The position numbers and the translations under genes are program-made. DNA of 64,000 bases from Spectribacter hydrogenoxidans (GTDB taxonomy: Bacteria; Pseudomonadota; Gammaproteobacteria; Nevskiales; Salinisphaeraceae): positions 111,426 through 175,425 of the forward strand of contig NZ_JAVRIB010000007.1 of the NCBI RefSeq assembly GCF_031846275.1, given 5' to 3'. The notes below the pieces were generated by a model that ran no database searches, had not been told where the DNA came from, and saw nothing but the letters and a program-made list of their open reading frames with translations. Below are positions 8,194 through 17,332 of the stretch, piece by piece (position 1 is the stretch's first letter; every line of letters begins with the position of its first letter).

Positions 8194-10951
8194 CGCTCAT
8201 GCGCTCCGTCTTGGCGTACCGGGCGGGCAGCAGTTCGGCCAGTTGCGCCAGGCTCTTGCGTACCCATTCATCGTAAATGCCGTTGCCGATGCGCTCGACA
8301 TTGGCTTCATGGATGCCGATGGCATCCTCCTCGAACGGGAAGGCCTGCTCCTCGAGCAGGATTTCGTATTGCGCCTTCTCGTTGCCGGACAGTTCCGACG
8401 GGCGCGGCGATTCCAGCAGCGCCTGACCGAAATCGTAATACAAATCGCCGGTGTGGTATGTGGCGGCGGTGGTCACTTCGGCGATGCCATAGTCTGCGGC
8501 CTGCCCGTAGGCGTCCAGTGCCGCCTGCAGCCGGTCCTTCTTGGCCGGCAGACTCTGTTCCAGCGGCAGGCTTAGGCGGGTGGAGTCGAACGCGGCGCGC
8601 TTGTCCCCGGCCAGCTTGAGCGAGGCCCGGGCGGCCAGCGTCCGGGTACGCTCGGTGGCCGCGCCGGCATTGTCGGCATGGGTGTCGATCAGGCGCTGAC
8701 GCCAGTCGTCAGCCGCCGCCGTATCGCCGCCGTCCCGATGCAGGTCGATCAACGCGTGCTGGGCTTCGATGGTGGTCTCGAAATCCGGCGAATGCTGTGT
8801 CAGCAATGACTCGTAGGCGGCGATCGCCGCGCTCGTGGAGCCGGCCTCGGCGCTGAGCTGGGCCGTCTGCATCGCGGCGTCCAGACGCTGGGCCGACTCC
8901 AGCTGGGTCTGCTGGCTGATGCGGGCGAACTCGTCGGCCGCCGCCAGCTTGTTGCCGTCTTCCAGATGCAGTTCGGCCAGCTTGCGGGTGGCCTCGTCAG
9001 CCAGCTCGTTGCTCGGGTATTCGCTGCGGAAGGATTCCAGCAGGCTGATCGCGGCGCCGGTATTTTCTGCGCGGATCTGGGCGGCGGCGGCGTCGTACAG
9101 GGCGGTCGCGCGCACGTCCTCGGCGGTGCCGGCGGGCACCAGGCTCCGCAACCGCAGGAACTCCTCGGCGGCCGCTTCGTCCTCCCCGGCATCCACCAGG
9201 ACTTCGCCCTGCTTGTAGATTGCCGTGGCTAACTGCTGTTCCCAGTTCTCGCCTTCCTGCGGCGTGGCGTTGTTGAGCAGCCAGCGCAGAGCGGTTTCGG
9301 AGTCGGCGTAGGCTTCGGCATCCTGGGCGGCGGCGGCCCGGATACGCCAGGCATTGGTCAGCTGGGTGTTGTTGGGCGGCGGCTGGTGGTCGATCAACTG
9401 CTGTGCCAGTTCGTCGGCGGTGGCCAGTTCCCCGGCGCGATAGCGGTCCTCGGCCAGGCGGGCGAGAGCGTTGATGGCGTTTTCCTCGGCCGGATACTGC
9501 TCGGCGAAGCGCTGGGTGGATTCCAGCACCCGCGGATCGGTTGCGGCGGCATCACCGGCGGCTTCGCGCCATGCCAGGATCGCCGCGTAGCCGGCTTCCG
9601 CAGCCTTTTCATTGGGCGCCGCATCGTAAGCCACCTGCTCATACATGGTAGCGGCGTCGGCGAAGCGATCCGCCTCGAACAGGACTTCACCGCGCAGGAA
9701 GGCCAGCTCGGCGGCGCGCGGGGTATCGGGGAAGATGGATAGATAGCGGGCGTACCACTCGGCGGCGGCTTCGTAGTCCACGGTCAGCCCGGTCTCCTGG
9801 GCGCCCGCGTGCAAGGAGCTGGTGATGCTGTCCAGGTACTCCTGCAGTCGTTCGCGAACCTCGTCCACGGTGAGCGGGTCCTCGCCGTACCAGGACTGCT
9901 TGTCGATGCCGTAGCGGGTCACGTAGGCCTGTTTGGCCTCCAAGGCAGGTTTGTCGAAGCCGCCGGCCTCGAGGGCCTCGATGGACGCCACTTCCAGCGC
10001 CTTGGCCTGGGGGTGTTCGGGATTGCGGCGGGCGAAGGCCAGCGCCGTTTCCGAGGCGTCAGTGTAGCGCTCCTTGTCCAGGTAGTAATCCATCAGCCTC
10101 TGCGTGAGCAGGTACTCGTAGGGCTGGGCCTGCTGCTGATCGACGAAGTCGGCCGGGGTGTACTCGGCGCCCAGCAACGCGAAGTTGAGCGTCATATTGC
10201 GCAGGGCATCCTGGGCCACTTCGGCGCTGGCCTGGGAGATATCCGACACCGCCAGGGTACCGTCCTCGGCAATGCCGTCGGTACCGACCAGCTGCCGGAT
10301 CACTTCGAGTTCGTCGGACAGCGAATCCTGGTGACGTGCCAGCTTGTAATACGACCAGCCCCGCTTGTAGAGCGACTGGATATAGAAGCTGGCATCCTCG
10401 CCGCGCTCGATCAGCCAGGTGTAGTCCTCGGCCGCCACCCGGTAGCTGCCATTGACGAACCGGGTTTCGGCACGGCGGAAATAGGCCTCCGGAATCAGCT
10501 TGAAATCCGGGTAACTGTCGATCAGCCGGGTCAGCGCGGTGATGCCGGCGGCGGTGTCACCGGCCAGGTCCGCGGCGTGCGCCGCACGATAGAGCAGGTC
10601 AGCTTCTCGTTCGCGGTAGCTCTGCACCGCGACCAGACGCTGGTAGATGTTGAGCGCCCGGCGGGCGGGTTCCCGCGGATCATCGGCCTGGCTGGCGATG
10701 GCCAGCTCGGTGTCAGCCAGGCGGCGGAGAATGGGATTGCGCTCGCTGGGGTCCTGCGTGAGCTTCAGCAGTTCCCGGTAATTCTCGCGCATCTCCTCGA
10801 GACCGGCTTCGCGCGGCTCCGAGGGGGTGATCTCGATCTGGCGCTCTTCCAGGCTCTTGAGCGTGGCGGGGGCTTCATCCTGTGCCTGGGCCAGTGCCGT
10901 GGTCAGACCCACCGCGACCCCCAGGCCGAGACTGTGAAACCAGCGTGTCAT
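8171..10951 (-). CDS. Large exported TPR-repeat protein
   Basis: The predicted product is 926 residues. The frame stays open further upstream, but that extension overlaps the preceding gene and has no signal peptide. The ATG at 10951 makes the 4-base ATGA overlap typical of this operon and begins with a signal peptide (SLGLGVAVGLTTALAQAQ). The mature protein is almost wholly helical: many degenerate TPR or Sel1-like repeats, rich in Ala and Glu, with segments such as YFRRAETRFVNGSYRVAAED and FLRGEVLFEADRFADAATMY. It resembles the long solenoid proteins linked to gliding and secretion motors, but no exact orthologue is recognised. Confidence 0.85.
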   Translation of the reverse strand: MTRWFHSLGLGVAVGLTTALAQAQDEAPATLKSLEERQIEITPSEPREAGLEEMRENYRELLKLTQDPSERNPILRRLADTELAIASQADDPREPARRALNIYQRLVAVQSYREREADLLYRAAHAADLAGDTAAGITALTRLIDSYPDFKLIPEAYFRRAETRFVNGSYRVAAEDYTWLIERGEDASFYIQSLYKRGWSYYKLARHQDSLSDELEVIRQLVGTDGIAEDGTLAVSDISQASAEVAQDALRNMTLNFALLGAEYTPADFVDQQQAQPYEYLLTQRLMDYYLDKERYTDASETALAFARRNPEHPQAKALEVASIEALEAGGFDKPALEAKQAYVTRYGIDKQSWYGEDPLTVDEVRERLQEYLDSITSSLHAGAQETGLTVDYEAAAEWYARYLSIFPDTPRAAELAFLRGEVLFEADRFADAATMYEQVAYDAAPNEKAAEAGYAAILAWREAAGDAAATDPRVLESTQRFAEQYPAEENAINALARLAEDRYRAGELATADELAQQLIDHQPPPNNTQLTNAWRIRAAAAQDAEAYADSETALRWLLNNATPQEGENWEQQLATAIYKQGEVLVDAGEDEAAAEEFLRLRSLVPAGTAEDVRATALYDAAAAQIRAENTGAAISLLESFRSEYPSNELADEATRKLAELHLEDGNKLAAADEFARISQQTQLESAQRLDAAMQTAQLSAEAGSTSAAIAAYESLLTQHSPDFETTIEAQHALIDLHRDGGDTAAADDWRQRLIDTHADNAGAATERTRTLAARASLKLAGDKRAAFDSTRLSLPLEQSLPAKKDRLQAALDAYGQAADYGIAEVTTAATYHTGDLYYDFGQALLESPRPSELSGNEKAQYEILLEEQAFPFEEDAIGIHEANVERIGNGIYDEWVRKSLAQLAELLPARYAKTERMSDGIVTVE

Positions 10952-12603
10952 GGTGCACCCCCCTCCGAGGCCCCGGCGGCAGCCGTGTCGAATAATGTGG
11001 CCCGTCCGCGCCGGATCTGGGCCAGATATGCGTCGAGAAACGCCTTGCGGCGACTCAGGATACGGTGAGTTTGCCCGCGCAGGAAGTCGGCATGCTGCTT
11101 GAGGGTTGCGATCAACTGCGATCGGGTGGCCTGAATGCGCTGCGCGGCTGCGCGCAGACGGTCGCGGCGTTGTGCCAGGCGGGGCGGCAGGGTGTCGGAC
11201 GCGAGCACCTCTCGGAACACTTCCCGCTGGACCGGCTGTTCCAGTTCGGCGACTCGCTGCTGCCAGTGGTCGAGGCGGTCGAAGTTCATGCTGAGATCGT
11301 TTATGTCCGCGATGGTGGTTTGGACCCCCGGCCGGGCGAGAATGTCCGCCAGCGGCACCGGCAGCGCCGCTGCCTGGATATCCAGTGCCTGTAGCAGACG
11401 CGCCTCGGGATCGGTATCGGCCGACTGACGCGGCTCTGCAATCGTGGCGGACGTGGATAGCCGGTCCAGCAGGTCCTGGGTGGCCTGGCGCCGGGGCAGG
11501 AGCTGGTCCAGCGCCTCGGCATAGGCGGTCTCCGCGCGCTGATTGGCCGCCAGCTGCTGGAAGGCGTGGCCGGTCGCCATCAGCGCTTCCTGCACGGCGA
11601 CGTCGTCGGCATTGCGTTCGGCCAGTTCCAGCCACGGTCGCAGGGCCCGGCGATAGCGTTCCTCCGCGGTGTCGCCGCCGTCCTCCCACTGGAATTCGTC
11701 GCTGTCGCGGAACATCCGTGGCCGGCCGCAGGATTCACGTGGCATCCGGCGCAGCACCGGCAGGGAATCAGGCAGCAGCCGGGCGGGATCCTCCAGGCAG
11801 CGGATGCGTCGCATCAGCACCAGGTCCTGCGGTTCGCCGTCGGGCGCCAGTTCCGACCAGCCCAGGCCGAGCAGGGCCTTGTCCGAGAACGGCCCGTCCA
11901 GGCGGATGCGCTTGAACAGCCCGCGCGCGGTGGCACCCTGGCCGAGTTCCAGAAAGCCGAAGGCCAGGACCAGATTCGCCTTGTCGCGTAATGCCCGTGC
12001 GCTTGCCGTTTCCGCATCCATGCGTCCGATTTCGTTGAGTTCGCCGGCGCCTTCCTGATTCCGGCCGGCGCGTACCAGCGCCACGCCGAGATTGTAGCGC
12101 GCGGTGAGATCGTTATCGTGATCCTCGATCCAGCGGCGCAGCGTCGCTGCCGCCTCAGCGGGTTGGCCGGCCGCCAGCTGGAGCTGCCCGCGCAACCCGC
12201 CGAGGCGGCCGGCGATGTCATCCGGGATCATGAGCACCACCCGGTCCAGGGCGGCCAGCGCCCGTTCTGGCGCGCCGCGTTGATGCCGGGCTCTGGCCAA
12301 CTCGAACCACAGCCGGGTGCGCTCGGTCGCGGGCGGCTGGTCGCTCAGTGTCTGCAGGATTTGCTCAACCCGGTCGAGCAGACCCGCGGCCAGCAGCGAC
12401 CGCGCGCGTGCAAGTCCCTGGGCCTCACGTGTTTCCTGATAATGGATCAGCACCTCGTGCGAGGCGCCGGTCTGCTGCAGATACTGCGCATGGGCGCCAT
12501 GGAGCTCGTTTGCCGGAGCCGCCCGCAGGGCCTCGGCGGCGCCGACCGGCGCAGCGGCACAGGCCAGGCAGAAGCCGAAGGCCGCGGAGTGCCAGACTGT
12601 CAT
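10948..12603 (-). CDS. Exported TPR/coiled-coil protein, paralogue C
   Basis: The 551-residue product has a signal peptide ending near VGAAEA. TPR-like helical pairs fill the first half, followed by a conserved KALLGLGWSEL segment and two cysteines with 22 residues between them. The C-terminus is a long amphipathic helix region with a closing LDAYLAQIRRG motif. The same layout appears in the proteins at 13274-14860 and 14874-16427, so the three are paralogues. The start overlaps the preceding stop by 4 bases. Expected location: periplasm. Function unknown. Confidence 0.82.
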   Translation of the reverse strand: MTVWHSAAFGFCLACAAAPVGAAEALRAAPANELHGAHAQYLQQTGASHEVLIHYQETREAQGLARARSLLAAGLLDRVEQILQTLSDQPPATERTRLWFELARARHQRGAPERALAALDRVVLMIPDDIAGRLGGLRGQLQLAAGQPAEAAATLRRWIEDHDNDLTARYNLGVALVRAGRNQEGAGELNEIGRMDAETASARALRDKANLVLAFGFLELGQGATARGLFKRIRLDGPFSDKALLGLGWSELAPDGEPQDLVLMRRIRCLEDPARLLPDSLPVLRRMPRESCGRPRMFRDSDEFQWEDGGDTAEERYRRALRPWLELAERNADDVAVQEALMATGHAFQQLAANQRAETAYAEALDQLLPRRQATQDLLDRLSTSATIAEPRQSADTDPEARLLQALDIQAAALPVPLADILARPGVQTTIADINDLSMNFDRLDHWQQRVAELEQPVQREVFREVLASDTLPPRLAQRRDRLRAAAQRIQATRSQLIATLKQHADFLRGQTHRILSRRKAFLDAYLAQIRRGRATLFDTAAAGASEGGAP

Positions 12604-13166
12604 GGAAGGTCGTCGTAGCTGCGTGCGAGCAGTCCGGGCCCACCGTTGTTGCGGCCGGCGTTGTCCACAGTGACCTCGGGGGACAGCCGCAGTTCGAGCA
12701 GCCGCGGGCCCTCGGGTTTGTCGATGGTGAAGCGCTGCTCGCGGCGATAGGGCTGATTATCCAGCTGTCCCTCGAATCGCACCCGCACCCGGTGCGGGCC
12801 GGGGTTGAGCCCCGCGATGAACAGCTTCTGGGCGCCCTGGTTGGCCAGGGCTGCCCGCTCCTGGTCGCTGTAGCGATGGCGCGTGACCACCGTGCCGTCG
12901 ACGCTGAGTTCCACCGCGTCGAGCATGAAATCGGTCATTGCCGGATCCACGGTGAAGAACACGGTCCAGCGGCGCGGGGCGGGATAGCTGATTTCCTGTT
13001 CGAGATCGGTCAGCTCCGCCTCGAGGTCAAGCATCTCCTGCTTGAGATTCTGGGTGGCCTGATCGAGCTCCCTCAGTTCGATCTCGGCATCCGGTTTGGC
13101 GGCAGTGGCGGCAATCATCGTCAGGGCCAGGATGACCCCGATGATCTGGCAGGCAGGGCGATTCAT
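12600..13166 (-). CDS. Exported coiled-coil protein of the TPR/ExbBD operon
   Basis: The chosen start gives 188 residues beginning with a signal peptide (IIGVILALTMIAATAA). A short coiled coil follows (about residues 25-60, LDQATQNLKQEMLDLEAELT), then a beta-rich domain of about 120 residues (RWTVFFTVDP to LLELRLSPEVTV). The frame is open up to an ATG at 13277 that overlaps the preceding stop as ATGA. That start would put 37 non-hydrophobic residues before the signal peptide, so I prefer 13166, although no strong ribosome-binding site precedes it. The gene sits between two TPR paralogues. Family unknown. Confidence 0.72.
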   Translation of the reverse strand: MNRPACQIIGVILALTMIAATAAKPDAEIELRELDQATQNLKQEMLDLEAELTDLEQEISYPAPRRWTVFFTVDPAMTDFMLDAVELSVDGTVVTRHRYSDQERAALANQGAQKLFIAGLNPGPHRVRVRFEGQLDNQPYRREQRFTIDKPEGPRLLELRLSPEVTVDNAGRNNGGPGLLARSYDDLP

Positions 13167-13273
13167 AAGGGGGCTTTTGCGGGACTCGTCGCTTGAAGTC
13201 ATCGGCGAACTCGGTTGAAACCTTGAGTCGTCGCCGCGCGAATCCCGAGTATAGACAACCGTTGCCGAAACTG

Positions 13274-14860
13274 TCATGGCGTATCCGGATTGCCGGCCCG
13301 GTAGAGTGCTGCCAGCCCCTGGCGGGCATGGCTCAGGTAGCGATTTAATTGCTCGGTCACGAGGTCGCGGCGCTGTTGCTGCTGTTGTTCGACCGCCTGG
13401 CTGAGCTGCTGTTCCAGCGCCGCATGGCGGGTTGCAAGCTCTTGCACTCGTTCAGCCAGGCGGCGCAGGCGCGCCTCGTCCGGGGCAGCGGTTACCGCCG
13501 AAGCGTTCCGGGTCGATGGCAGGGCCGTGACCACACCGCCGTGCGGCATCAAGGTCAGGGCCGATCCGCGACCGTTGTCCGCGCGCCATGCATTCAATGC
13601 CGCCGCCAGATCCTGCACCGGTGCCGAGTCGGGGAGACGCGCCAGTTGTCCGGAAAGGCTGCCACCGCGGGCGCCCAGATGCTGATGCATCGTCCGCAGG
13701 TTGTTCGCGATCGCGCCCAGGGCGCGCCGAGTGGTGTCGGGCCGGCCGGGCGGTGCGGCACCCGCCGCGTCGGCCACCGCGGTTTCCAGCCGGCCGATGG
13801 CCCGCTGGAAACCCTGTTCCGCGCCGGTGGCGTCGCCTGCACGCCACAGCGCATGGGGCAGGGCGGCGAGGGCCTCGGCGACCACGGGATCGGTGGGGGC
13901 ACCGCCGCGGATCGCTGCCCGCCAGGCCACTGCGGCACGACGGTATTGCGAGGATTCCGTGGCCTGCAGAGCGGCCGAATCCATCAGGCGCTGGTCGTCC
14001 TCGAAACGCCGTTGTCGACAGCTGCGGCGGCTCACCTGGTGCAGGGGGTCGGCGTCGGCCCAGAGTTCGGCATCCTCCGGCGGGCAGACCTGTAGCTGAC
14101 GCTCCAGGATCGATTGCGTGAGTGCCCCGGCGCTGATTTCCGACCAGCCCAGTCCGAGCATCGCCTTGCGGCTCAGGGGTCGGTTCAGACGTACCCGTAG
14201 AAACGCCTGGCGTGCCTGGCTGCCGCGATTGCGGTTCAGCAGCCAGAAGCCGAGTAGCACGTTGGCCTGGTCGGCCAGCAGCTTGCCGGCGGGATCGGGG
14301 CCGCTATAGGTGCCCAGTGCCTGGAGGATGCCGAGACCCCGTTCGGGTTCGTCAGTCTGCAGCCAGGCCAGGCCCAGGTGGTATCGGGCCAGCCGCGGCA
14401 GGGTCTGGATTTCGCGCTGGCCTGCCAGCGCCAGGGCGGCTGGATCCCCGCGACCCAGATGCAGCTGGGCCCGGGCGAGCAGCCGGGCGCGCGCCAGCGC
14501 AGCCTCGGGGTCCAGTTGCAGCCGCATGCGGGTCAGCGCGGCGATGGCGGCTTCGGGATCGCCGGCGGCGAGCCGGGCACCTGCCAGCGCCAGATGGGCG
14601 GTATCCGCGCCGCGGTGGCGTTCCAGAATGGCGCCGGCCGAGGTGGTCAGGCCCGCCCCGGCGTAAAGCTGCGCGGCGAGCGGCTCATCATCGAGCTGTC
14701 GGGCCCGCAGTTGCGACAAAGCGGAAAGCGGTCGGTCGGTCGCGGCCTGCCAGCGGGCATCGGCCTGGTGCAGCCGCTCGGCTTGCCAGGCCGCGGATCC
14801 TGCTGCAACCAGGGAAGCCGCGACCAGCAGTACTGCGACCAGGCCGTGCGGTGCCCTCAT
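13274..14860 (-). CDS. Exported TPR/coiled-coil protein, paralogue B
   Basis: The 528-residue product starts with a hydrophobic segment (LVAVLLVAASLVAAGSAAW) that is a signal peptide or anchor. TPR-like helical repeats follow, then KAMLGLGWSEI and a cysteine pair with 21 residues between (QVC...RSC). Next come PTDPVVAEALAALPHALWRA and a C-terminal coiled coil rich in Gln (QAVEQQQQQRRD), ending in LNRYLSHARQGLAAL. PTDPVVAEA is shared almost exactly with paralogue A. It lies 13 bases behind paralogue A and probably acts with it in the periplasm. Confidence 0.82.
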   Translation of the reverse strand: MRAPHGLVAVLLVAASLVAAGSAAWQAERLHQADARWQAATDRPLSALSQLRARQLDDEPLAAQLYAGAGLTTSAGAILERHRGADTAHLALAGARLAAGDPEAAIAALTRMRLQLDPEAALARARLLARAQLHLGRGDPAALALAGQREIQTLPRLARYHLGLAWLQTDEPERGLGILQALGTYSGPDPAGKLLADQANVLLGFWLLNRNRGSQARQAFLRVRLNRPLSRKAMLGLGWSEISAGALTQSILERQLQVCPPEDAELWADADPLHQVSRRSCRQRRFEDDQRLMDSAALQATESSQYRRAAVAWRAAIRGGAPTDPVVAEALAALPHALWRAGDATGAEQGFQRAIGRLETAVADAAGAAPPGRPDTTRRALGAIANNLRTMHQHLGARGGSLSGQLARLPDSAPVQDLAAALNAWRADNGRGSALTLMPHGGVVTALPSTRNASAVTAAPDEARLRRLAERVQELATRHAALEQQLSQAVEQQQQQRRDLVTEQLNRYLSHARQGLAALYRAGNPDTP

Positions 14861-14873
14861 GGCAGGTGGGTAG

Positions 14874-16427
14874 TCAGGGGGCCAGCAGGGCGGTCAGCCC
14901 GGCCTGCGCCTGCTGCAGGTAGGCAGCCAGCATCCGATCGGTGGCCTGTTGCTGGGTTTGACGGGCGGTCTCGGCGGTCTCGGCGAGATCGCGGGTGAGT
15001 TTTGCCAGCGTTACCTGTTGCCGGTCCAGGGCCTCGGTCAACTCTGCCCGCCGCGCGGTATTGTCCGCGAACGCCCTGTCGTAGGTGTCGAGCGCGTCCA
15101 GTCCGAGCTTGAGCTGCCCGCGTTCCACCGCGCTCGGCGAGCGTGGCGGCAGCGACCAGTCCCCGCCGCGCCGGAGTTCGGTCAGCACCTGGCCGAGCCG
15201 ATCCAGCGCCTGTTGCCTGCCCGGCCCCGGAGCAGAGAGGCGTTCGGCGCGGCTTGTCTGTTCATTCAGATGTTGCTGCACGTCATCGAGGCGCTGGTTC
15301 TGTTGTCGGAATTGCGCGGCCAGACGATTCGGGAGCGATGCGTCATTGGATGTCAACTCGGCCCGGGCCTGGTTGAGGGTCTCGATTGCCTCGCGATAGG
15401 CGCGCTCGGCACTGTCCGCATCGCCGGATCGAGCCAGGACATGGGGCAGGACGGCCATCGCTTCGGCCACCACCGGGTCGGTGGGCGGACCTTTTCGCGT
15501 GGCGGTCTGCCAGGCCACGAGTGCCCGCTCCCGCTGGGTGCTGTCGCCCATGCGCAGGCGGATGAAGTTGACCATCCGGCGGCTCTGGTCGTACTCGCGG
15601 GTGCGGCATTCCCAGCGCTTGCCCTGGTCACGGCTGGCGTCGTCCTTCCACAGCTGGGCGCTGCCCGGACGGCAGCTTCGGACGTCGGTGCTGGTTTTCA
15701 CCTGGGGCAGATCGAGCATCCCCAGCTGCGCCCAGCCAAGACCGAGCATGGCCTTGGCGGTGAGGGCCGTGTCGGTATCCATGCGCAGGAACACGTCACG
15801 CGCGCTGCTGGGGCGGTCGCGTTCCAGTAGCCAGTAGCCCAGTGCGAGATTGGCCTGGTTGGCCAGCAGGCGGGGCTCGGCCTCCTCGCCGCCATAGCGG
15901 CCCAGTTCGTCGAGCATTTCGGCAGCGGCCTCGTCGGCACCGATGGCCATCCAGGCAGCCGCCAGGTTGTAGTTTTCCAGCGGGGTAAGGTCGCGTTTCT
16001 CGCGCTGGCGATACAGCACGTCGACGGCATCCCGCGGACGGTCCGCCCGGAGCATGGCCAGGGCCAGCAGGTGCGATTCGTCGGGGGACAACTCGTCGGC
16101 ATGCGCCAGCGTAGCGATGACCTGCTCCGGCCGGTTATGGGCGGACTGTGCACGAGCGAGGGCGGTTCTTGTCTCGCGCCGGCTTACGGGTTCGTCGATG
16201 GCAGGGACATGCTTGCCGGCACTGCCGGTCAGGTCGAGCGCCAGCAGGGCCTTTGCGGCCGCCGCCGTCGGGGTGGCGACATTGCGCCAAGCTGCCATCG
16301 CCTGCGCCGGTTGACCCGTATCGGCGAGCCAGCGGCCGTGATTCCGGTGCAGGTTCTCGGCCGGCGACGCCGCAGCGATGCCGGTGATGGCCAGAATCGA
16401 GCAGAGAAGCAGCAGCCGGTATGTCAT
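14874..16427 (-). CDS. Exported TPR/coiled-coil protein, paralogue A
   Basis: The start at 16427 gives 517 residues with a clear signal peptide (RLLLLCSILAITGIAAA). An upstream extension of the frame is arginine-rich and runs into prmA, so it is rejected. The body holds TPR-like repeats, KAMLGLGWAQL, a cysteine pair with 21 residues between (RSC...WEC), the shared PTDPVVAEAMAVLPHVLARS block, and a C-terminal coiled coil ending LAAYLQQAQAGLTALL. It is the first gene of the ExbBD/TPR operon and starts only 14 bases behind prmA, so transcription may come through from accBC-prmA. Confidence 0.83.
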   Translation of the reverse strand: MTYRLLLLCSILAITGIAAASPAENLHRNHGRWLADTGQPAQAMAAWRNVATPTAAAAKALLALDLTGSAGKHVPAIDEPVSRRETRTALARAQSAHNRPEQVIATLAHADELSPDESHLLALAMLRADRPRDAVDVLYRQREKRDLTPLENYNLAAAWMAIGADEAAAEMLDELGRYGGEEAEPRLLANQANLALGYWLLERDRPSSARDVFLRMDTDTALTAKAMLGLGWAQLGMLDLPQVKTSTDVRSCRPGSAQLWKDDASRDQGKRWECRTREYDQSRRMVNFIRLRMGDSTQRERALVAWQTATRKGPPTDPVVAEAMAVLPHVLARSGDADSAERAYREAIETLNQARAELTSNDASLPNRLAAQFRQQNQRLDDVQQHLNEQTSRAERLSAPGPGRQQALDRLGQVLTELRRGGDWSLPPRSPSAVERGQLKLGLDALDTYDRAFADNTARRAELTEALDRQQVTLAKLTRDLAETAETARQTQQQATDRMLAAYLQQAQAGLTALLAP

Positions 16428-16441
16428 GGCTATGCGGGTTT

Positions 16442-17332
16442 TCAGTGCCGGACGGCGTCGAGGCGGACCCAGCCGTCGCGGGCGGCGCCGCCCACGAAAT
16501 CGAAGTCCGCGGTATAGGCCTCCTGTACTGCGTCCGCCTGCTCTGCGAGCAGGCCGGACAGACACAGGTCACCACCGGAATGAACCAGAGACGCCAGTGT
16601 GGGCGCCAGGTCGATCAACGGCGCGGCCAGGATGTTGGCCAGCACCACATCCGCCGGCGTCGCGGCTTCCACGGAACCTACGTCGACCCGCTGCTCGAGT
16701 CGATTGGCGCCCGCGTTGTCACGGGTGGCGACGAGCGACTGCGGGTCTATATCCACGGCCTGTACGTAGGCGGCGCCGAGGCTGGCGGCGGCCAGCGCCA
16801 GCACGCCGGAGCCGCATCCGTAGTCGAGCACGCGGCGGCCTACGGGCGGATGAACGTCCAGCCACTCCAGGCACAGCGCGGTGGTGGGATGGGTGCCGGT
16901 GCCGAATGCCAGGCCGGGATCCAGCCGGATGATGGCCTGGTCTGGCGACGCGGGATCCGCGGCGACCTCGGCATGGTGTGGGCAGACCCACAACCGCCGG
17001 CCGAAACGCATGGGGCGGTAATCCTGCATCCAGGCCCGCACCCAGTCACGGTCCTCGATCAGGGCGGGGCGGCAGTCGACCGACCGCGGGGCCAGCGCGT
17101 CGCGCAGTGCCGCGGCAAGTTCGGCCGGATCACGGTCGCCGGGGAACAGGCCGGTGACGGCGGCACGGTTCCAGGCCGGGGACTGGCCGGGGGCGGTTTC
17201 CACCAGCATCTCGTCACCCGAGCCGCTGACGGTGACGGCCACCGCGCCCTCCGCTTCCAGGACGGCCTCCAGCAGAGCCGGGCTGGCCCCGCTGGTCTCG
17301 ATCTGCAGCCATGCGGGCGCCGCAGCGGTCAC
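16442..17332 (-). CDS. prmA: Ribosomal protein L11 methyltransferase
   Basis: PrmA uses S-adenosylmethionine to methylate ribosomal protein L11 in the cytoplasm. The 296-residue length is typical. An N-terminal recognition domain is followed by the SAM-binding core RRVLDYGCGSGVLALAAA and the catalytic-region motif LANILAAPLIDLAP. It overlaps accC by 4 bases; the accB-accC-prmA order is a well-known gammaproteobacterial arrangement. Nothing unusual is seen. Confidence 0.96.
   Translation of the reverse strand: MTAAAPAWLQIETSGASPALLEAVLEAEGAVAVTVSGSGDEMLVETAPGQSPAWNRAAVTGLFPGDRDPAELAAALRDALAPRSVDCRPALIEDRDWVRAWMQDYRPMRFGRRLWVCPHHAEVAADPASPDQAIIRLDPGLAFGTGTHPTTALCLEWLDVHPPVGRRVLDYGCGSGVLALAAASLGAAYVQAVDIDPQSLVATRDNAGANRLEQRVDVGSVEAATPADVVLANILAAPLIDLAPTLASLVHSGGDLCLSGLLAEQADAVQEAYTADFDFVGGAARDGWVRLDAVRH

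Noticed and set aside
9809..11068. Plus-strand open frame of about 420 codons opposite the large TPR gene
   Set aside because: The minus-strand frame has a signal peptide, TPR repeats and operon coupling, while this one has none of these. It is a GC-rich shadow frame.
10952..11689. N-terminal extension of the large TPR gene by 246 codons
   Set aside because: It overlaps the preceding TPR gene in another frame, is Arg/Pro/Gly-rich and removes the signal peptide from the N-terminus.
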